A DNA stretch of 64,000 bases from Siphonodentalium dalli (Eukaryota; Mollusca; Scaphopoda; Gadilida; Siphonodentaliidae). How positions within the stretch are numbered: the stretch's first letter is position 1; each line of letters opens with the position of its first letter. The notes under the pieces were generated by a model. It searched no databases. It saw only the letters and a program-made list of their open reading frames with translations, and was not told the DNA's origin. The stretch covers positions 154,750,875-154,814,874 of the forward strand of contig CP136062.1 in the NCBI GenBank assembly GCA_032622095.1, written 5' to 3'. Shown one piece after another: positions 1-10,571 of the stretch. The translations under genes and the position numbers were made by a program.

Positions 1-299
1 TCAATGATATCCACATTTATATTAATGTAATGCTTTCTTCTGTGTTTTCCCCCATATTTAATATGTATTTATGTTATTCTTTCATTTGTAAATGAAGACA
101 ATTGTACTCATGAATGTCGAATTAGACGATGGGATTATAATAATAAATTGAATTGTTTATAAAATGGACCCAAGTCACGACTGCATCATACCTCTTCCTT
201 GTTGATAAAAGGGACCGGGTCACCTACAGTGAATTGAAGACTGCATCACACCGCATAATACCGCTTCCTTATTGATCAAAGGGACGTCGTTTTGATCCA
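1..299. other. AT-rich flank without a gene
   Basis: No coding frame is supported. The segment ends in AATAATAAATTGAATTG-like sequence, which could be a retroposon tail, followed by two related stretches with GACTGCATCA (178-187, 239-248). The string AAATGGACCCAAGTCAC occurs at about 162-178 and again at about 1382-1398, on either side of the minisatellite. Confidence 0.3.
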
Positions 300-945
300 G
301 CCCCCTCCCCGTCTCTGGTGTATATGCATCTTAAGGGTGGGTTATCTCCCTGCGTCCCCTTCTATGGTGTATATGCATCTTAAGGATGGGTTATCTCGTC
401 CCCTTCTCTGGTGTATATGCATCTTAAGGATGTGTTATCTCCTTGGTCCCAGTCCCGTCCCCTTCTCTGGTGTATATGCATCTTAAGGATGGGTTATCTC
501 CTCGGTCCAATCCCGTCCCGTCCCCTTCTCTGGTGTATATGCATCTTAAGGATGTGTTATCTCCTCGGTCCCAGTCCCGTCCCGCCTCCTTCTCTGGTGT
601 ATATGCATCTTAAGGATGGGTTATCTCCTCGGTCCCAGTCCCGCCCCCCTTCTCTGGTGTATATGCATCTTAAGGATGGGTTATCTCCTCGGTCCCAGTC
701 CCGTCCCCTTCTCTGGTGTATATGCATCTTAAGGATGGGTTATCTCCTCGGTCCCAGTCCCGTCCCGTCCCCTTCTCTTGTGTATATGCATCTTAATGAT
801 AGGTTATCTCCTCGGTCCCAGTCCCGTCCCGCCTCCTTCTCTGGTGTATATGCATCTTAAGGATGGGTTATCTCCTCGGTCCCAGTCCCGTCCCGCCTCC
901 TTCTCTGGTGTATATGCATCTTAAGGATAGGTTATCTCTTCCCCG
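300..945. repeat. GC-rich minisatellite, about 11 copies of a 45-65 bp unit
   Basis: The core GGTGTATATGCATCTTAAGG recurs about 11 times, separated by GGTTATCTC and a variable-length CGGTCCCAGTCCCGTCCC spacer. Unit length varies because the C-rich spacer expands and contracts. The long open frames across it (292-860) simply translate the repeat (LVYMHLKDG and similar) and are not genes. Confidence 0.9.
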
Positions 946-1889
946 AGCTATTATGTTTTCAGACATCTAGAAATCAGTGTTTGTACGGCCTCCAAGCAGT
1001 TTTATTTCCCAGAACAAAACATATCTGAACAGTAAAAGTTATTATATAAACTTGGAATATACTGGACTTTCAAACCTGTCTTTAAATAGATTCATTTGTT
1101 TATCGAATGATTGCACCTCTCTTTCTTTCTGGTACAACATTGCACTGAAGTATAGTCATTTTTTTTTTATCGAATTACCGATGTTGACGAAGTAATTACT
1201 GCCGGGAAGAGATATATAATCTTTTAGTTATTTATGCATCTACATATTCAATTGTTAATCATTGTCATTTATTGCCGCGTAATGAATTTGTGTTACATGT
1301 CGGAGCGGGGCAAGCCTAAGTGGACAGCACTTCTGCACTAATCCATAATGTGTTATATTGCCAATACAATTGTGTTTAACTAAATGGACCCAAGTCACTC
1401 ACAGTGACATAAAAGTCGGTCAAACAACTATCACCAACAAGTACATTACAAATAGATTCTTCGTTCTTAATTCATTATTAACATAACTAGCTGAAACAGG
1501 CTCCCTTTGTGAGCCTTCATTCAGCGTCGGTGGGCTCTTGGACCATTTTTTGTGATAGGGATATGCGATCCCTTTTTGCACTACGCGCACATCTTGACCT
1601 TTTAATCCTTTTCATTAAAAACAATTATTAAATGTTTTTATTTTTTATTAGATTGAAATTCTTGCTCAATGTGACCATTTTTTAAAAACACTAACAGACA
1701 AACCGATCCTACTCTTATTTACATATAGATTCAGATTCATTTTAATTCTTCGACCAAATTTATGGTTTTAAGAATATAAATATGCATAAACATAGATTAA
1801 ACACATAACATATCATTGCTCGCAACCCCAGACGATCAGGAACAGATAATAATTACACAGATCATATAATAATTAACACAAGATAATAA
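946..1889. other. Intergenic, AT-rich, repeat traces
   Basis: No supported gene. Around 1490-1600 there is a diverged copy of sequence also found inside the Helitron at 37.4-37.8 kb (shared GAAACAGGCTC followed by TTCATTCAGCG and a GGGCTC block). The 72-codon frame at 977-1195 has no recognisable features. Confidence 0.3.
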
Positions 1890-4800
1890 TTACACAGGAG
1901 AGCAATTAGCTCTTTCATTGATGTGGCAAATAAATTTACACAAGTTTAGGATTATATTTGGTTTGCTATTTGAAAGAAGAATGGTAAGTTTTCTCTAATT
2001 ATGGAAGTTCCAATAAGATTTCTTGATGTACCTTTTTCTGTTAAGGGCTAGTTCTGGACATTCAAGTAATACGTGGTATTCATCGCCAATAGCATTCATT
2101 TCACAAAACGTGCATTTGCGCTCAGACTGTTGAGTTTTATTCCATCGCCCGGTCTCTAATGGTTCGCCGTTCTAAATCGGATTAGAGTTATTATATCTTT
2201 GTTAGAGGCATGTGAAATAAATTCTTCCATTCGAAACGTTGACTTCAGAATCCTATATGTTTTTCCTTTCCCTGAGTTACTCATAGCGGAATGCCAGTTT
2301 TGGACAAATTGATCTCTAGAATTTCGTCTATAATTATTCAACAATTTATTTTTGTCAATACCGCGTTGTTGTATATGCCATATAAATGTCATACCCGCGT
2401 CATCAATGTGCTTTTTGACTGCACTTACCCATGATGATTTTATCGTCGATTCTTCGTATAACGAAAGGGCTAGATTATAAATGTTGCTACATAATGAACT
2501 CCCAATTCCATTCACTAGTCGTGTCCAATATGTGATCGCTCTTGCCTTAATTTCCAATGTCAATGGGTATCGACCCAGTTCGCCATAAACCATTGGTGTG
2601 GTGAGCTTCATGTGTAGAAGGAGTTTACAAAACTTAAGGTGTACACCTTCAATAATTGAGTTATCTCCTATACCCCATATTTCACAACCGTATAACAAGA
2701 TAGGCACCACAAAGGTGTCAAATAATTTGAGTTGAGTTTCTATGGACAGCTTATGCGTTCTTCCAATTTTTATCACATCATACATAGCTTTTCGGGCTTT
2801 GGTCACTATGTATGTTCTAGTCGCAGCAAACGAACCAGAACGGCTAAATATAACGCCTAGGTAGTTAAAAGTTTTAACTATCTCAATTTCTTTATCATTG
2901 AATCTGAACGATAAATGTTTCGGCTGCCTACCTCTCGAAAAACATATTATTTTTGATTTCGGTATATTAACTCTCATAGCCCAATTTGTACAGTAATCTT
3001 CAAAATAGTTAAGTTGTTTTTGTAGGTCATCAGCCGAATCAGAGAAGAGTACTGTGTCATCTGCGTATAAAAGGACAAATAGTTTCAAGTATCTATCAAG
3101 TCTATCTTCAGATTCTCGAGATATAGAATCCAACCCCTCTAATGTCAGTGCTTGCTAAAAAGTTCGTGAGGTCATTCACGTAAAGACAAAAAAGAAAAGA
3201 TGAGACATTGTCTCCCTGTTTTAAACCAATATTGGAAGGGAATGACTCCGATGTTTGACCATTATGCATTACTCTAGATTTTATATCCGTGTACATATCT
3301 TTTATGACTCTATACATTTTCCCGGATATACTATTTAGCAGTAATTTATGCCACAAATAATTTCTATTGATCGTATCAAAAGCCTTTTCAAAGTCTATAA
3401 ATGCACAGAACATCTTACGATTTTTCAGCCTGCAGAGTTCGGTAAGAATAGAAATGAGAAATATATTATCAACAGTAGAGTAGTCCTTCCTGAATCCACA
3501 TTGGTTGTCATGTAGCAATCCAAATGTGTCAGAATATATGCTAAGTCGGTTACCAAGGACAGATGAGAATAATTTACTGAAACAACTTGTTATTGTTATG
3601 CCCCTATAATTTGACGGGTCATCATTGGTACCTTTGTTTTTGTAAATTGGTATTATATCACCAGTACGCCAAGAGTCTGGTATTACACCACAATCAAAAA
3701 TACAATTGAAAAAATCAGTAATAACTGGTAACATAATTACTTCAGATGCTTTTAAATATTCATTAAAGACGCTATCATCGGACGCAGATTTATTATTTCT
3801 TAAATGTCGGATAGCTTTGGAAACCTCATCACGCGTGATTCTTGGATTCAAAATATCAGTGATTTTGCTATCCGTATCTCTGGGCTCTTGGGTTGGTATC
3901 TCGACCATCAGATTGGTTTGCAAAGAATTCAATTTTTTGAATGCTCCGCAAAGTTCTCAATACTGATACTCGAATCTCTGTTCGATTTCTTACCTTTTAT
4001 GATTTGCCAAAAACTCTTACTATCAGTGTTTTTAAGTTTGTCCATTTCAATTGTCCGATTTTTTTCATAGCTCGCCCTGGCTTTACTTATACATTTTTTA
4101 TATTCGCGTTCACTGTGTCTCAATTCTGCTCTATTTTCGTCAAGGGGATTTTTATGAAATCTGCGTTTCGATTTTTTGTATGCTTTCCGCACTACACGAC
4201 AATCTTCAGTAAACCATGCTCTTTTGTTACTTTGTTGTTCTTTTGCATTATTATAAGTTTTTAATATATTTTTTTAGTGTCTACAGCCGAGAGTCTTCTT
4301 CGCAGAGTCGACCAAGATTGCAGATAATGAGTCTGAAATTTTAGAGATAATAGCTTTGGTTGGTTTATTTCCGCCGATGGATTCTATTTCTCGTACGATC
4401 TTATCCACGTCATCTGTGTTTATATTGTTAGTAAATTCGTGTGATTTAGTTGCTTTCCAAGGTTTTGGTCTCGTAGGCTCCAGTATGGTGGTTTCGGTGT
4501 TGGTTCCCAACTGTTGGTTATCAGATTGTACCTGTTGGGCATTCAGTCGACATGATAACGCAGTATGTGCGTCTGATATTAGAGAAGAAAATTCATGCAC
4601 TTCGAAATCGTTGACTAAATTCAAGGTACCAGGCGAACAAATAGCATAATCAACAACTGAAGATTGCTTGCATGTACGTTCCCCTACTCCCTTGTCGCGA
4701 CCGGCGTTTATGATATATAACTCTCTACATCTGCAGGAGTAGTCTTCCAAATGTGTTAGTTGTTTTATCCCTACTCGTGCGTCTTATATTCATATTATTT

Positions 4801-5417
4801 ACAGTGAGTATATTCAGGTTAGGACGGATAACTTCTGTTAATTCATCTCGATCATTGTCATCGAGTTTACAGAAATCGTCGGCGTCTGACGTACGTGCAT
4901 TGAAATCGCCTGTAATGATCATATTATCATAATCTAAACCTAGACTGATTAGTTCACAGTCTAAGTCGTTGTATGCTTCTCTACCTGAGTATTTTGAAGT
5001 TTCAGGAGGAATATACACCGTGCCAATGAGTACATCTTTGTCAATTTGAAGTATATTTTTTGAGATTCTGAGCCAATGTACAAATTTACTATTTGAGTTA
5101 ATGATCTTCAAGTCATTCGCAATCGAATTTCTATACACAATAGCTATACCACCAGATTTCCTTTGCATGCTAATCGATTTTCGGTTTTTGAATGTAAACG
5201 TGAAACCTGGCAATACTATATCATCACAATCGTCTGTTTTCGATTCAACAAAACATAAAATATCATATAGTTGACAAATTTCAACAAATTCTGGACAGTT
5301 TAGCTTATTTCTGAGCCCACAAACATTAAGAGTGAGAATGTTCAAGTCATTTACAGTATTTACAGTTCGTTTTCGCTTTCGGTGATGTTGTTGTTGGCCA
5401 CTATTGTCAATCAACAA
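1890..5417 (-). pseudogene. LINE-A ORF2: broken endonuclease/reverse transcriptase
   Basis: This is the remnant of a non-LTR retrotransposon polyprotein (APE-type endonuclease plus RT) that would nick target DNA and copy element RNA. In minus-strand order: an endonuclease N-terminus with LNVCGLRNKLN, CFVESKTDD and GDFNAR (4725-5417); the C-terminal endonuclease and linker (4190-4750, containing SDAHTAL); RT fingers/palm with NYRGITITSCFSKL and FIDFEKAFDTINR (3108-3932); the YADDT catalytic box and thumb (2156-3133); then RFRTANH and a Cys/His motif (CTFC...GDEYHVLLEC, about 2010-2100). At least four frameshifts (near 4740, 3930, 3120 and 2160) and two in-frame stops (near 4274 and 2003) break it, so it is inactive. 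It lies 18 bp downstream of ORF1. The clade is not certain: the RT is generic and the ORF1 partner is L1-like. Confidence 0.88.
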
Positions 5418-5435
5418 TTGCTCCCCTGGCCTGTC

Positions 5436-6482
5436 CTAGCGCGGACTCGAATTAGTGCGTCTGCGTGTATTGGCTGCACCTGGGCTAAGGTGTGACTTCG
5501 GCGTTTGAGTTTTCTGTGGCTGGGAATCGCCCCGACCCCCACTCCTGCCGCGAGAATACTGAATGTCACTTTCTGGCACATATAGTTCATTGTTGATATA
5601 TAGCCTATTCCTCGCGGGTTTTGCATGTTTTCCGGCCTTCTTGGCAGAATGCATGATCGGTAAAAGTAATTTTCGCTCGTTGTTTATGCTATCTGGGAAT
5701 TGCTCACTTATGGAGAATGGACTGCCGTTCAACTGATACGATTCTCTCAAAATACGGATCTTGTCGGGGTGATAAGAGAACCTTGCAATAATAGGCCTCC
5801 GTCCATCAGATGGTTTGCCTAACCGATGAACATTCCCGAAGAAAATCATGTGGCTGTTCTCGAATCCCATTTCATCATGTAAGAATTTCCTGAGAAGAAT
5901 TTCCGTATTTTCTCCTCGTGTTTCGTAGATTCCACGGAATATGAGGTTGTACTTCATGGATCTAATTCTCAGGTCAAGAACTTCTTTTTCGAGTTCAGCA
6001 TTCGACGAACTGAGCTGTTTGATGAGTATGTCAGCTTCTGATTGTTTCTTCGTCATTTCACACATATGGTCATCAAAATATTTTCTCTTACTCTGGAGTT
6101 CACGATCTTGCTTCGTAACTGTATTTCTAAAGGACTTTATTTCATCAGTACTATTACCAATAGCCTTGTCCATCTCCACACATTTAGTTGTATTGGACTT
6201 CATACCTGTTTCCACAGATGATATTCGGGTAGACATGGACTCCATTTTCACTTCAATGTCATTAAGTTTTGATGTCATGTTATTATCCAGACGACCATTC
6301 ATATTGCGTAATATGTCAATCACATCTTTTAATGTTGGTTCACGGTCTGGCTGGCTCATTTGTTGTTCTTGCAAATGCTGTTGTTGTTGTTGTTGCTGTT
6401 GATCCGTATGCTGTGATATGTTCATATCGCTCTGCGAAAGAGTTTCATGGGCTTGAAGAATCAGGTTTCCAGTTTCATTCAT
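5436..6482 (-). CDS. LINE-A ORF1: L1-type RNA-binding protein (copy 1)
   Basis: The 348-residue frame is intact. It has a low-complexity N-terminus with an eight-glutamine tract (about residues 28-35), a long heptad-rich coiled-coil region (about 50-175), then an RRM-like core (KYNLIFRGIYE, FFGNVHRLGK, RPIIARFSYHPDKIRIL) and a basic C-terminal domain. This order matches L1 ORF1 proteins (coiled-coil trimer, RRM, C-terminal domain), which coat element RNA and act as chaperones; the function is inferred from the family. The basic, Ser/Thr- and Gly-rich tail ends 18 bp before the ORF2 frame. It lies inside the 2808-bp tandem duplication, so a nearly identical copy follows at 8244-9290; the protein copies differ at one residue (Glu/Ala in the RE/ASYQL motif). 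Expression is doubtful because ORF2 is broken. Confidence 0.82.
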   Translation of the reverse strand: MNETGNLILQAHETLSQSDMNISQHTDQQQQQQQQHLQEQQMSQPDREPTLKDVIDILRNMNGRLDNNMTSKLNDIEVKMESMSTRISSVETGMKSNTTKCVEMDKAIGNSTDEIKSFRNTVTKQDRELQSKRKYFDDHMCEMTKKQSEADILIKQLSSSNAELEKEVLDLRIRSMKYNLIFRGIYETRGENTEILLRKFLHDEMGFENSHMIFFGNVHRLGKPSDGRRPIIARFSYHPDKIRILRESYQLNGSPFSISEQFPDSINNERKLLLPIMHSAKKAGKHAKPARNRLYINNELYVPESDIQYSRGRSGGRGDSQPQKTQTPKSHLSPGAANTRRRTNSSPR

Positions 6483-6984
6483 GGCTAATTCAGAATAACT
6501 CTAAAATATCACAGCGCGTTAGAATTGGTTGGCAGCCTCAATATTGTCAACAATACCAATAAGCGACCAGTCAGTCGGTTACAACCATGGGCACCCTCAA
6601 TTACTCTAATGCTGTTATGTCGCTTGATTACTTGACAATGGTGAATCACTAGAGCGTGACGAGCGGCAGTCGATGGACAATGTATTTACATATAGATAAC
6701 TATCAAGTAATGCGATTGCGCATATCAACACCATTGTCATTTTAAAATATTACTGATACAGAGGAATTACCGAATTGATCGAAGTCAATTAGGCCAACAA
6801 TAAAACCATAGTCAGAAACGGTAACGTCCTGATGATCATATGATTAGGCATATATATATAATATAACATATACTGGTTTCACGAATGCTCACCTCAGAAT
6901 TCCGTTACAACTAATCCTTCAAATTATTACAACTACGGCTGATCACTGAAGGTTTCTCATTCACCACATCAGAAAGCCTCTAAA
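6483..6984 (-). other. LINE-A 5' region
   Basis: This is non-coding sequence upstream of ORF1 on the minus strand, presumably the LINE-A 5' UTR or its flank. The exact 5' end cannot be seen, because the next recognisable sequence is a MITE half at about 6985-7290. An almost identical copy lies 2808 bp to the right (9291-9792). Confidence 0.45.
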
Positions 6985-7290
6985 TATTAATACTGGTTGT
7001 ATTAGTTGCTGGAAATCGACTATAATCAAGATGGTTATTCACGTCGTTTTAGAAACACCAGCGCAGGGATTGTTATATTTTCAAAAATATATATGTTCTT
7101 GAATGTTTCATAAACACACTGAATTTTTCTCAAATTGCTCGGGTTAGCCAAACATCGCGAAAATGACAACTTTATAAAAAATAACGGCACTTTTTCGTAA
7201 CGACATCAGTTTACCCTACCCGCATCATGGGAATTCAGCAGGACCACCAGCATCATAGCATATTAGCAGGACCACTTGACCAGGGGTGTA
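6985..7290. mobile_element. Half of an M-family foldback MITE (copy A)
   Basis: The sequence AACACCAGCGCAG, then GACAACTTTATAAAAAATAACGG, then the end GCAGGACCACTTGACCAGGGG matches the right half of the M-family elements completed at 23.2-23.7 kb and 55.5-55.8 kb. The matching left half is missing here. The duplicate lies at about 9793-10098. Confidence 0.6.
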
Positions 7291-7359
7291 TGTGATCAGA
7301 GCTCATCTGAAATGTTCAACGATGGAGGCTGTTAACAAGATAGAGTTCTCCTTCTTAGT

Positions 7360-7763
7360 ACCACCCCTGGCCGAGTGGTCCTGCAAATGTGCTATGATGA
7401 TGCGGTTGGGTCCTGCTGAATTGCTATGATGATGTTTTCTAAAGTTGTCATTTTTGTGGTTTTCGAATGACCTGAGCATATCAAGGAAAAGCCACTATTT
7501 GTATCAACTATTCGAGAAACATATTTTGCAAAATAGTTGTAATACTAATTGTATTAGTTGTTGAAAATCGACTCGAATCAATTTGGCTATTCATGTCGTT
7601 TTACAAACACCAGCGCAGCAATTATTTAATTTTTCAAAAATATATCCCTCGGATAAGCCAAATTCCACAAAAATGACAACTTAATAAAAAATAACGGTAA
7701 TTTTTGTTAACAGCATCAGTTTGCCCTCACAGCATCATAGCAATTCAGCAGGACGGCCAGGAC
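7360..7763. mobile_element. M-family MITE, truncated by the duplication (copy A)
   Basis: It begins ACCACCCCTGGCCGAGTGG and contains inverted versions of the M-family subterminal blocks. It ends in GACGGCCAGGAC (7752-7763), the LINE-B target-site sequence, followed by the last 120 bp of LINE-B (7764-7883). It corresponds to 10168-10571 in copy B. Confidence 0.7.
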
Positions 7764-7883
7764 TTTACTTTTACTTTAAACATATTTTAATGTATTTAGA
7801 AACAAAATATACATAGGGATCAGGGCACAAGTTACAAAACTTACAAACTTGCCCCTCTCCTAATACAATCATGGAACATACAT

Positions 7884-8225
7884 ATGTACAAATTTACTAT
7901 TTGAGTTAATGATCTTCAAGTCATTCGCAATCGAATTTCTATACACAATAGCTATACCACCAGATTTCCTTTGCATGCTAATCGATTTTCGGTTTTTGAA
8001 TGTAAACGTGAAACCTGGCAATACTATATCATCACAATCGTCTGTTTTCGATTCAACAAAACATAAAATATCATATAGTTGACAAATTTCAACAAATTCT
8101 GGAACGTTTAGCTTATTTCTGAGCCCACAAACATTAAGAGTGAGAATGTTCAAGTCATTTACAGTATTTACAGTTCGTTTTCGCTTTCGGTGATGTTGTT
8201 GTTGGCCACTATTGTCAATCAACAA
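7884..8225 (-). pseudogene. LINE-A ORF2 endonuclease N-terminus (copy 2, truncated)
   Basis: This is the second copy of the ORF2 start, cut off by the tandem-duplication junction after about 113 codons. It carries the endonuclease motifs LNVCGLRNKLN and CFVESKTDD and then runs into unrelated sequence at 7883. It differs from copy 1 by NVPEF in place of NCPEF. It lacks the rest of the nuclease and all of the RT and cannot be functional. Confidence 0.88.
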
Positions 8226-8243
8226 TTGCTCCCCTGGCCTGTC

Positions 8244-9290
8244 CTAGCGCGGACTCGAATTAGTGCGTCTGCGTGTATTGGCTGCACCTGGGCTAAGGTG
8301 TGACTTCGGCGTTTGAGTTTTCTGTGGCTGGGAATCGCCCCGACCCCCACTCCTGCCGCGAGAATACTGAATGTCACTTTCTGGCACATATAGTTCATTG
8401 TTGATATATAGCCTATTCCTCGCGGGTTTTGCATGTTTTCCGGCCTTCTTGGCAGAATGCATGATCGGTAAAAGTAATTTTCGCTCGTTGTTTATGCTAT
8501 CTGGGAATTGCTCACTTATGGAGAATGGACTGCCGTTCAACTGATACGATGCTCTCAAAATACGGATCTTGTCGGGGTGATAAGAGAACCTTGCAATAAT
8601 AGGCCTCCGTCCATCAGATGGTTTGCCTAACCGATGAACATTCCCGAAGAAAATCATGTGGCTGTTCTCGAATCCCATTTCATCATGTAAGAATTTCCTG
8701 AGAAGAATTTCCGTATTTTCTCCTCGTGTTTCGTAGATTCCACGGAATATGAGGTTGTACTTCATGGATCTAATTCTCAGGTCAAGAACTTCTTTTTCGA
8801 GTTCAGCATTCGACGAACTGAGCTGTTTGATGAGTATGTCAGCTTCTGATTGTTTCTTCGTCATTTCACACATATGGTCATCAAAATATTTTCTCTTACT
8901 CTGGAGTTCACGATCTTGCTTCGTAACTGTATTTCTAAAGGACTTTATTTCATCAGTACTATTACCAATAGCCTTGTCCATCTCCACACATTTAGTTGTA
9001 TTGGACTTCATACCTGTTTCCACAGATGATATTCGGGTAGACATGGACTCCATTTTCACTTCAATGTCATTAAGTTTTGATGTCATGTTATTATCCAGAC
9101 GACCATTCATATTGCGTAATATGTCAATCACATCTTTTAATGTTGGTTCACGGTCTGGCTGGCTCATTTGTTGTTCTTGCAAATGCTGTTGTTGTTGTTG
9201 TTGCTGTTGATCCGTATGCTGTGATATGTTCATATCGCTCTGCGAAAGAGTTTCATGGGCTTGAAGAATCAGGTTTCCAGTTTCATTCAT
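8244..9290 (-). CDS. LINE-A ORF1: L1-type RNA-binding protein (copy 2)
   Basis: This is a 348-residue copy of the frame at 5436-6482, produced by the 2.8-kb tandem duplication. It has the same polyglutamine tract, coiled coil and RRM-like core. One amino-acid difference was seen (RASYQL here, RESYQL in copy 1). Its downstream ORF2 is truncated, so it is an orphan ORF1. As a family member it would bind element RNA; there is no evidence of a host role. Confidence 0.82.
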   Translation of the reverse strand: MNETGNLILQAHETLSQSDMNISQHTDQQQQQQQQHLQEQQMSQPDREPTLKDVIDILRNMNGRLDNNMTSKLNDIEVKMESMSTRISSVETGMKSNTTKCVEMDKAIGNSTDEIKSFRNTVTKQDRELQSKRKYFDDHMCEMTKKQSEADILIKQLSSSNAELEKEVLDLRIRSMKYNLIFRGIYETRGENTEILLRKFLHDEMGFENSHMIFFGNVHRLGKPSDGRRPIIARFSYHPDKIRILRASYQLNGSPFSISEQFPDSINNERKLLLPIMHSAKKAGKHAKPARNRLYINNELYVPESDIQYSRGRSGGRGDSQPQKTQTPKSHLSPGAANTRRRTNSSPR

Positions 9291-9792
9291 GGCTAATTCA
9301 GAATAACTCTAAAATATCACAGCGCGTTAGAATTGGTTGGCAGCCTCAATATTGTCAACAATACCAATAAGCGACCAGTCAGTCGGTTACAACCATGGGC
9401 ACCCTCAATTACTCTAATGCTGTTATGTCGCTTGATTACTTGACAATGGTGAATCACTAGAGCGTGACGAGCGGCAGTCGATGGACAATGTATTTACATA
9501 TAGATAACTATCAAGTAATGCGATTGCGCATATCAACACCATTGTCATTTTAAAATATTACTGATACAGAGGAATTACCGAATTGATCGAAGTCAATTAG
9601 GCCAACAATAAAACCATAGTCAGAAACGGTAACGTCCTGATGATCATATGATTAGGCATATATATATAATATAACATATACTGGTTTCACGAATGCTCAC
9701 CTCAGAATTCCGTTACAACTAATCCTTCAAATTATTACAACTACGGCTGATCACTGAAGGTTTCTCATTCACCACATCAGAAAGCCTCTAAA

Positions 9793-10098
9793 TATTAATA
9801 CTGGTTGTATTAGTTGCTGGAAATCGACTATAATCAAGATGGTTATTCACGTCGTTTTAGAAACACCAGCGCAGGGATTGTTATATTTTCAAAAATATAT
9901 ATGTTCTTGAATGTTTCATAAACACACTGAATTTTTCTCAAATTGCTCGGGTTAGCCAAACATCGCGAAAATGACAACTTTATAAAAAATAACGGCACTT
10001 TTTCGTAACGACATCAGTTTACCCTACCCGCATCATGGGAATTCAGCAGGACCACCAGCATCATAGCATATTAGCAGGACCACTTGACCAGGGGTGTA
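9793..10098. mobile_element. Half of an M-family foldback MITE (copy B)
   Basis: This is the duplicate of 6985-7290, ending in GCAGGACCACTTGACCAGGGG. A spacer of about 74 bp separates it from the next M-family element. Confidence 0.6.
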
Positions 10099-10559
10099 TG
10101 TGATCAGAGCTCATCTGAAATGTTCAACGATGGAGGCTGTTAACAAGATAGAGTTCTCCTTCTTAGTACCACCCCTGGCCGAGTGGTCCTGCAAATGTGC
10201 TATGATGATGCGGTTGGGTCCTGCTGAATTGCTATGATGATGTTTTCTAAAGTTGTCATTTTTGTGGTTTTCGAATGACCTGAGCATATCAAGGAAAAGC
10301 CACTATTTGTATCAACTATTCGAGAAACATATTTTGCAAAATAGTTGTAATACTAATTGTATTAGTTGTTGAAAATCGACTCGAATCAATTTGGCTATTC
10401 ATGTCGTTTTACAAACACCAGCGCAGCAATTATTTAATTTTTCAAAAATATATCCCTCGGATAAGCCAAATTCCACAAAAATGACAACTTAATAAAAAAT
10501 AACGGTACTTTTTGTTAACAGCATCAGTTTGCCCTCACAGCATCATAGCAATTCAGCAG

Positions 10560-10571
10560 GACGGCCAGGAC
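10560..10571. repeat. LINE-B target-site duplication, 3' side
   Basis: GACGGCCAGGAC lies directly next to the LINE-B 3' end and is repeated exactly at 13688-13699 next to its truncated 5' end. Confidence 0.9.

Noticed and set aside
292-860. ORFs of 64 and 149 codons with repeated VYMHLKDG
   Set aside because: Translations of the GC-rich minisatellite; no start context or domain.
5411-5626. 71-codon minus-strand ORF (and its duplicate at 8219-8434)
   Set aside because: Alternative frame over the end of ORF1; no features and duplicated only because the block is duplicated.
5941-6402. 153-codon plus-strand ORF with a Cys run (and its duplicate at 8749-9210)
   Set aside because: Antisense shadow of LINE-A ORF1; the Cys run is the complement of the glutamine codons.
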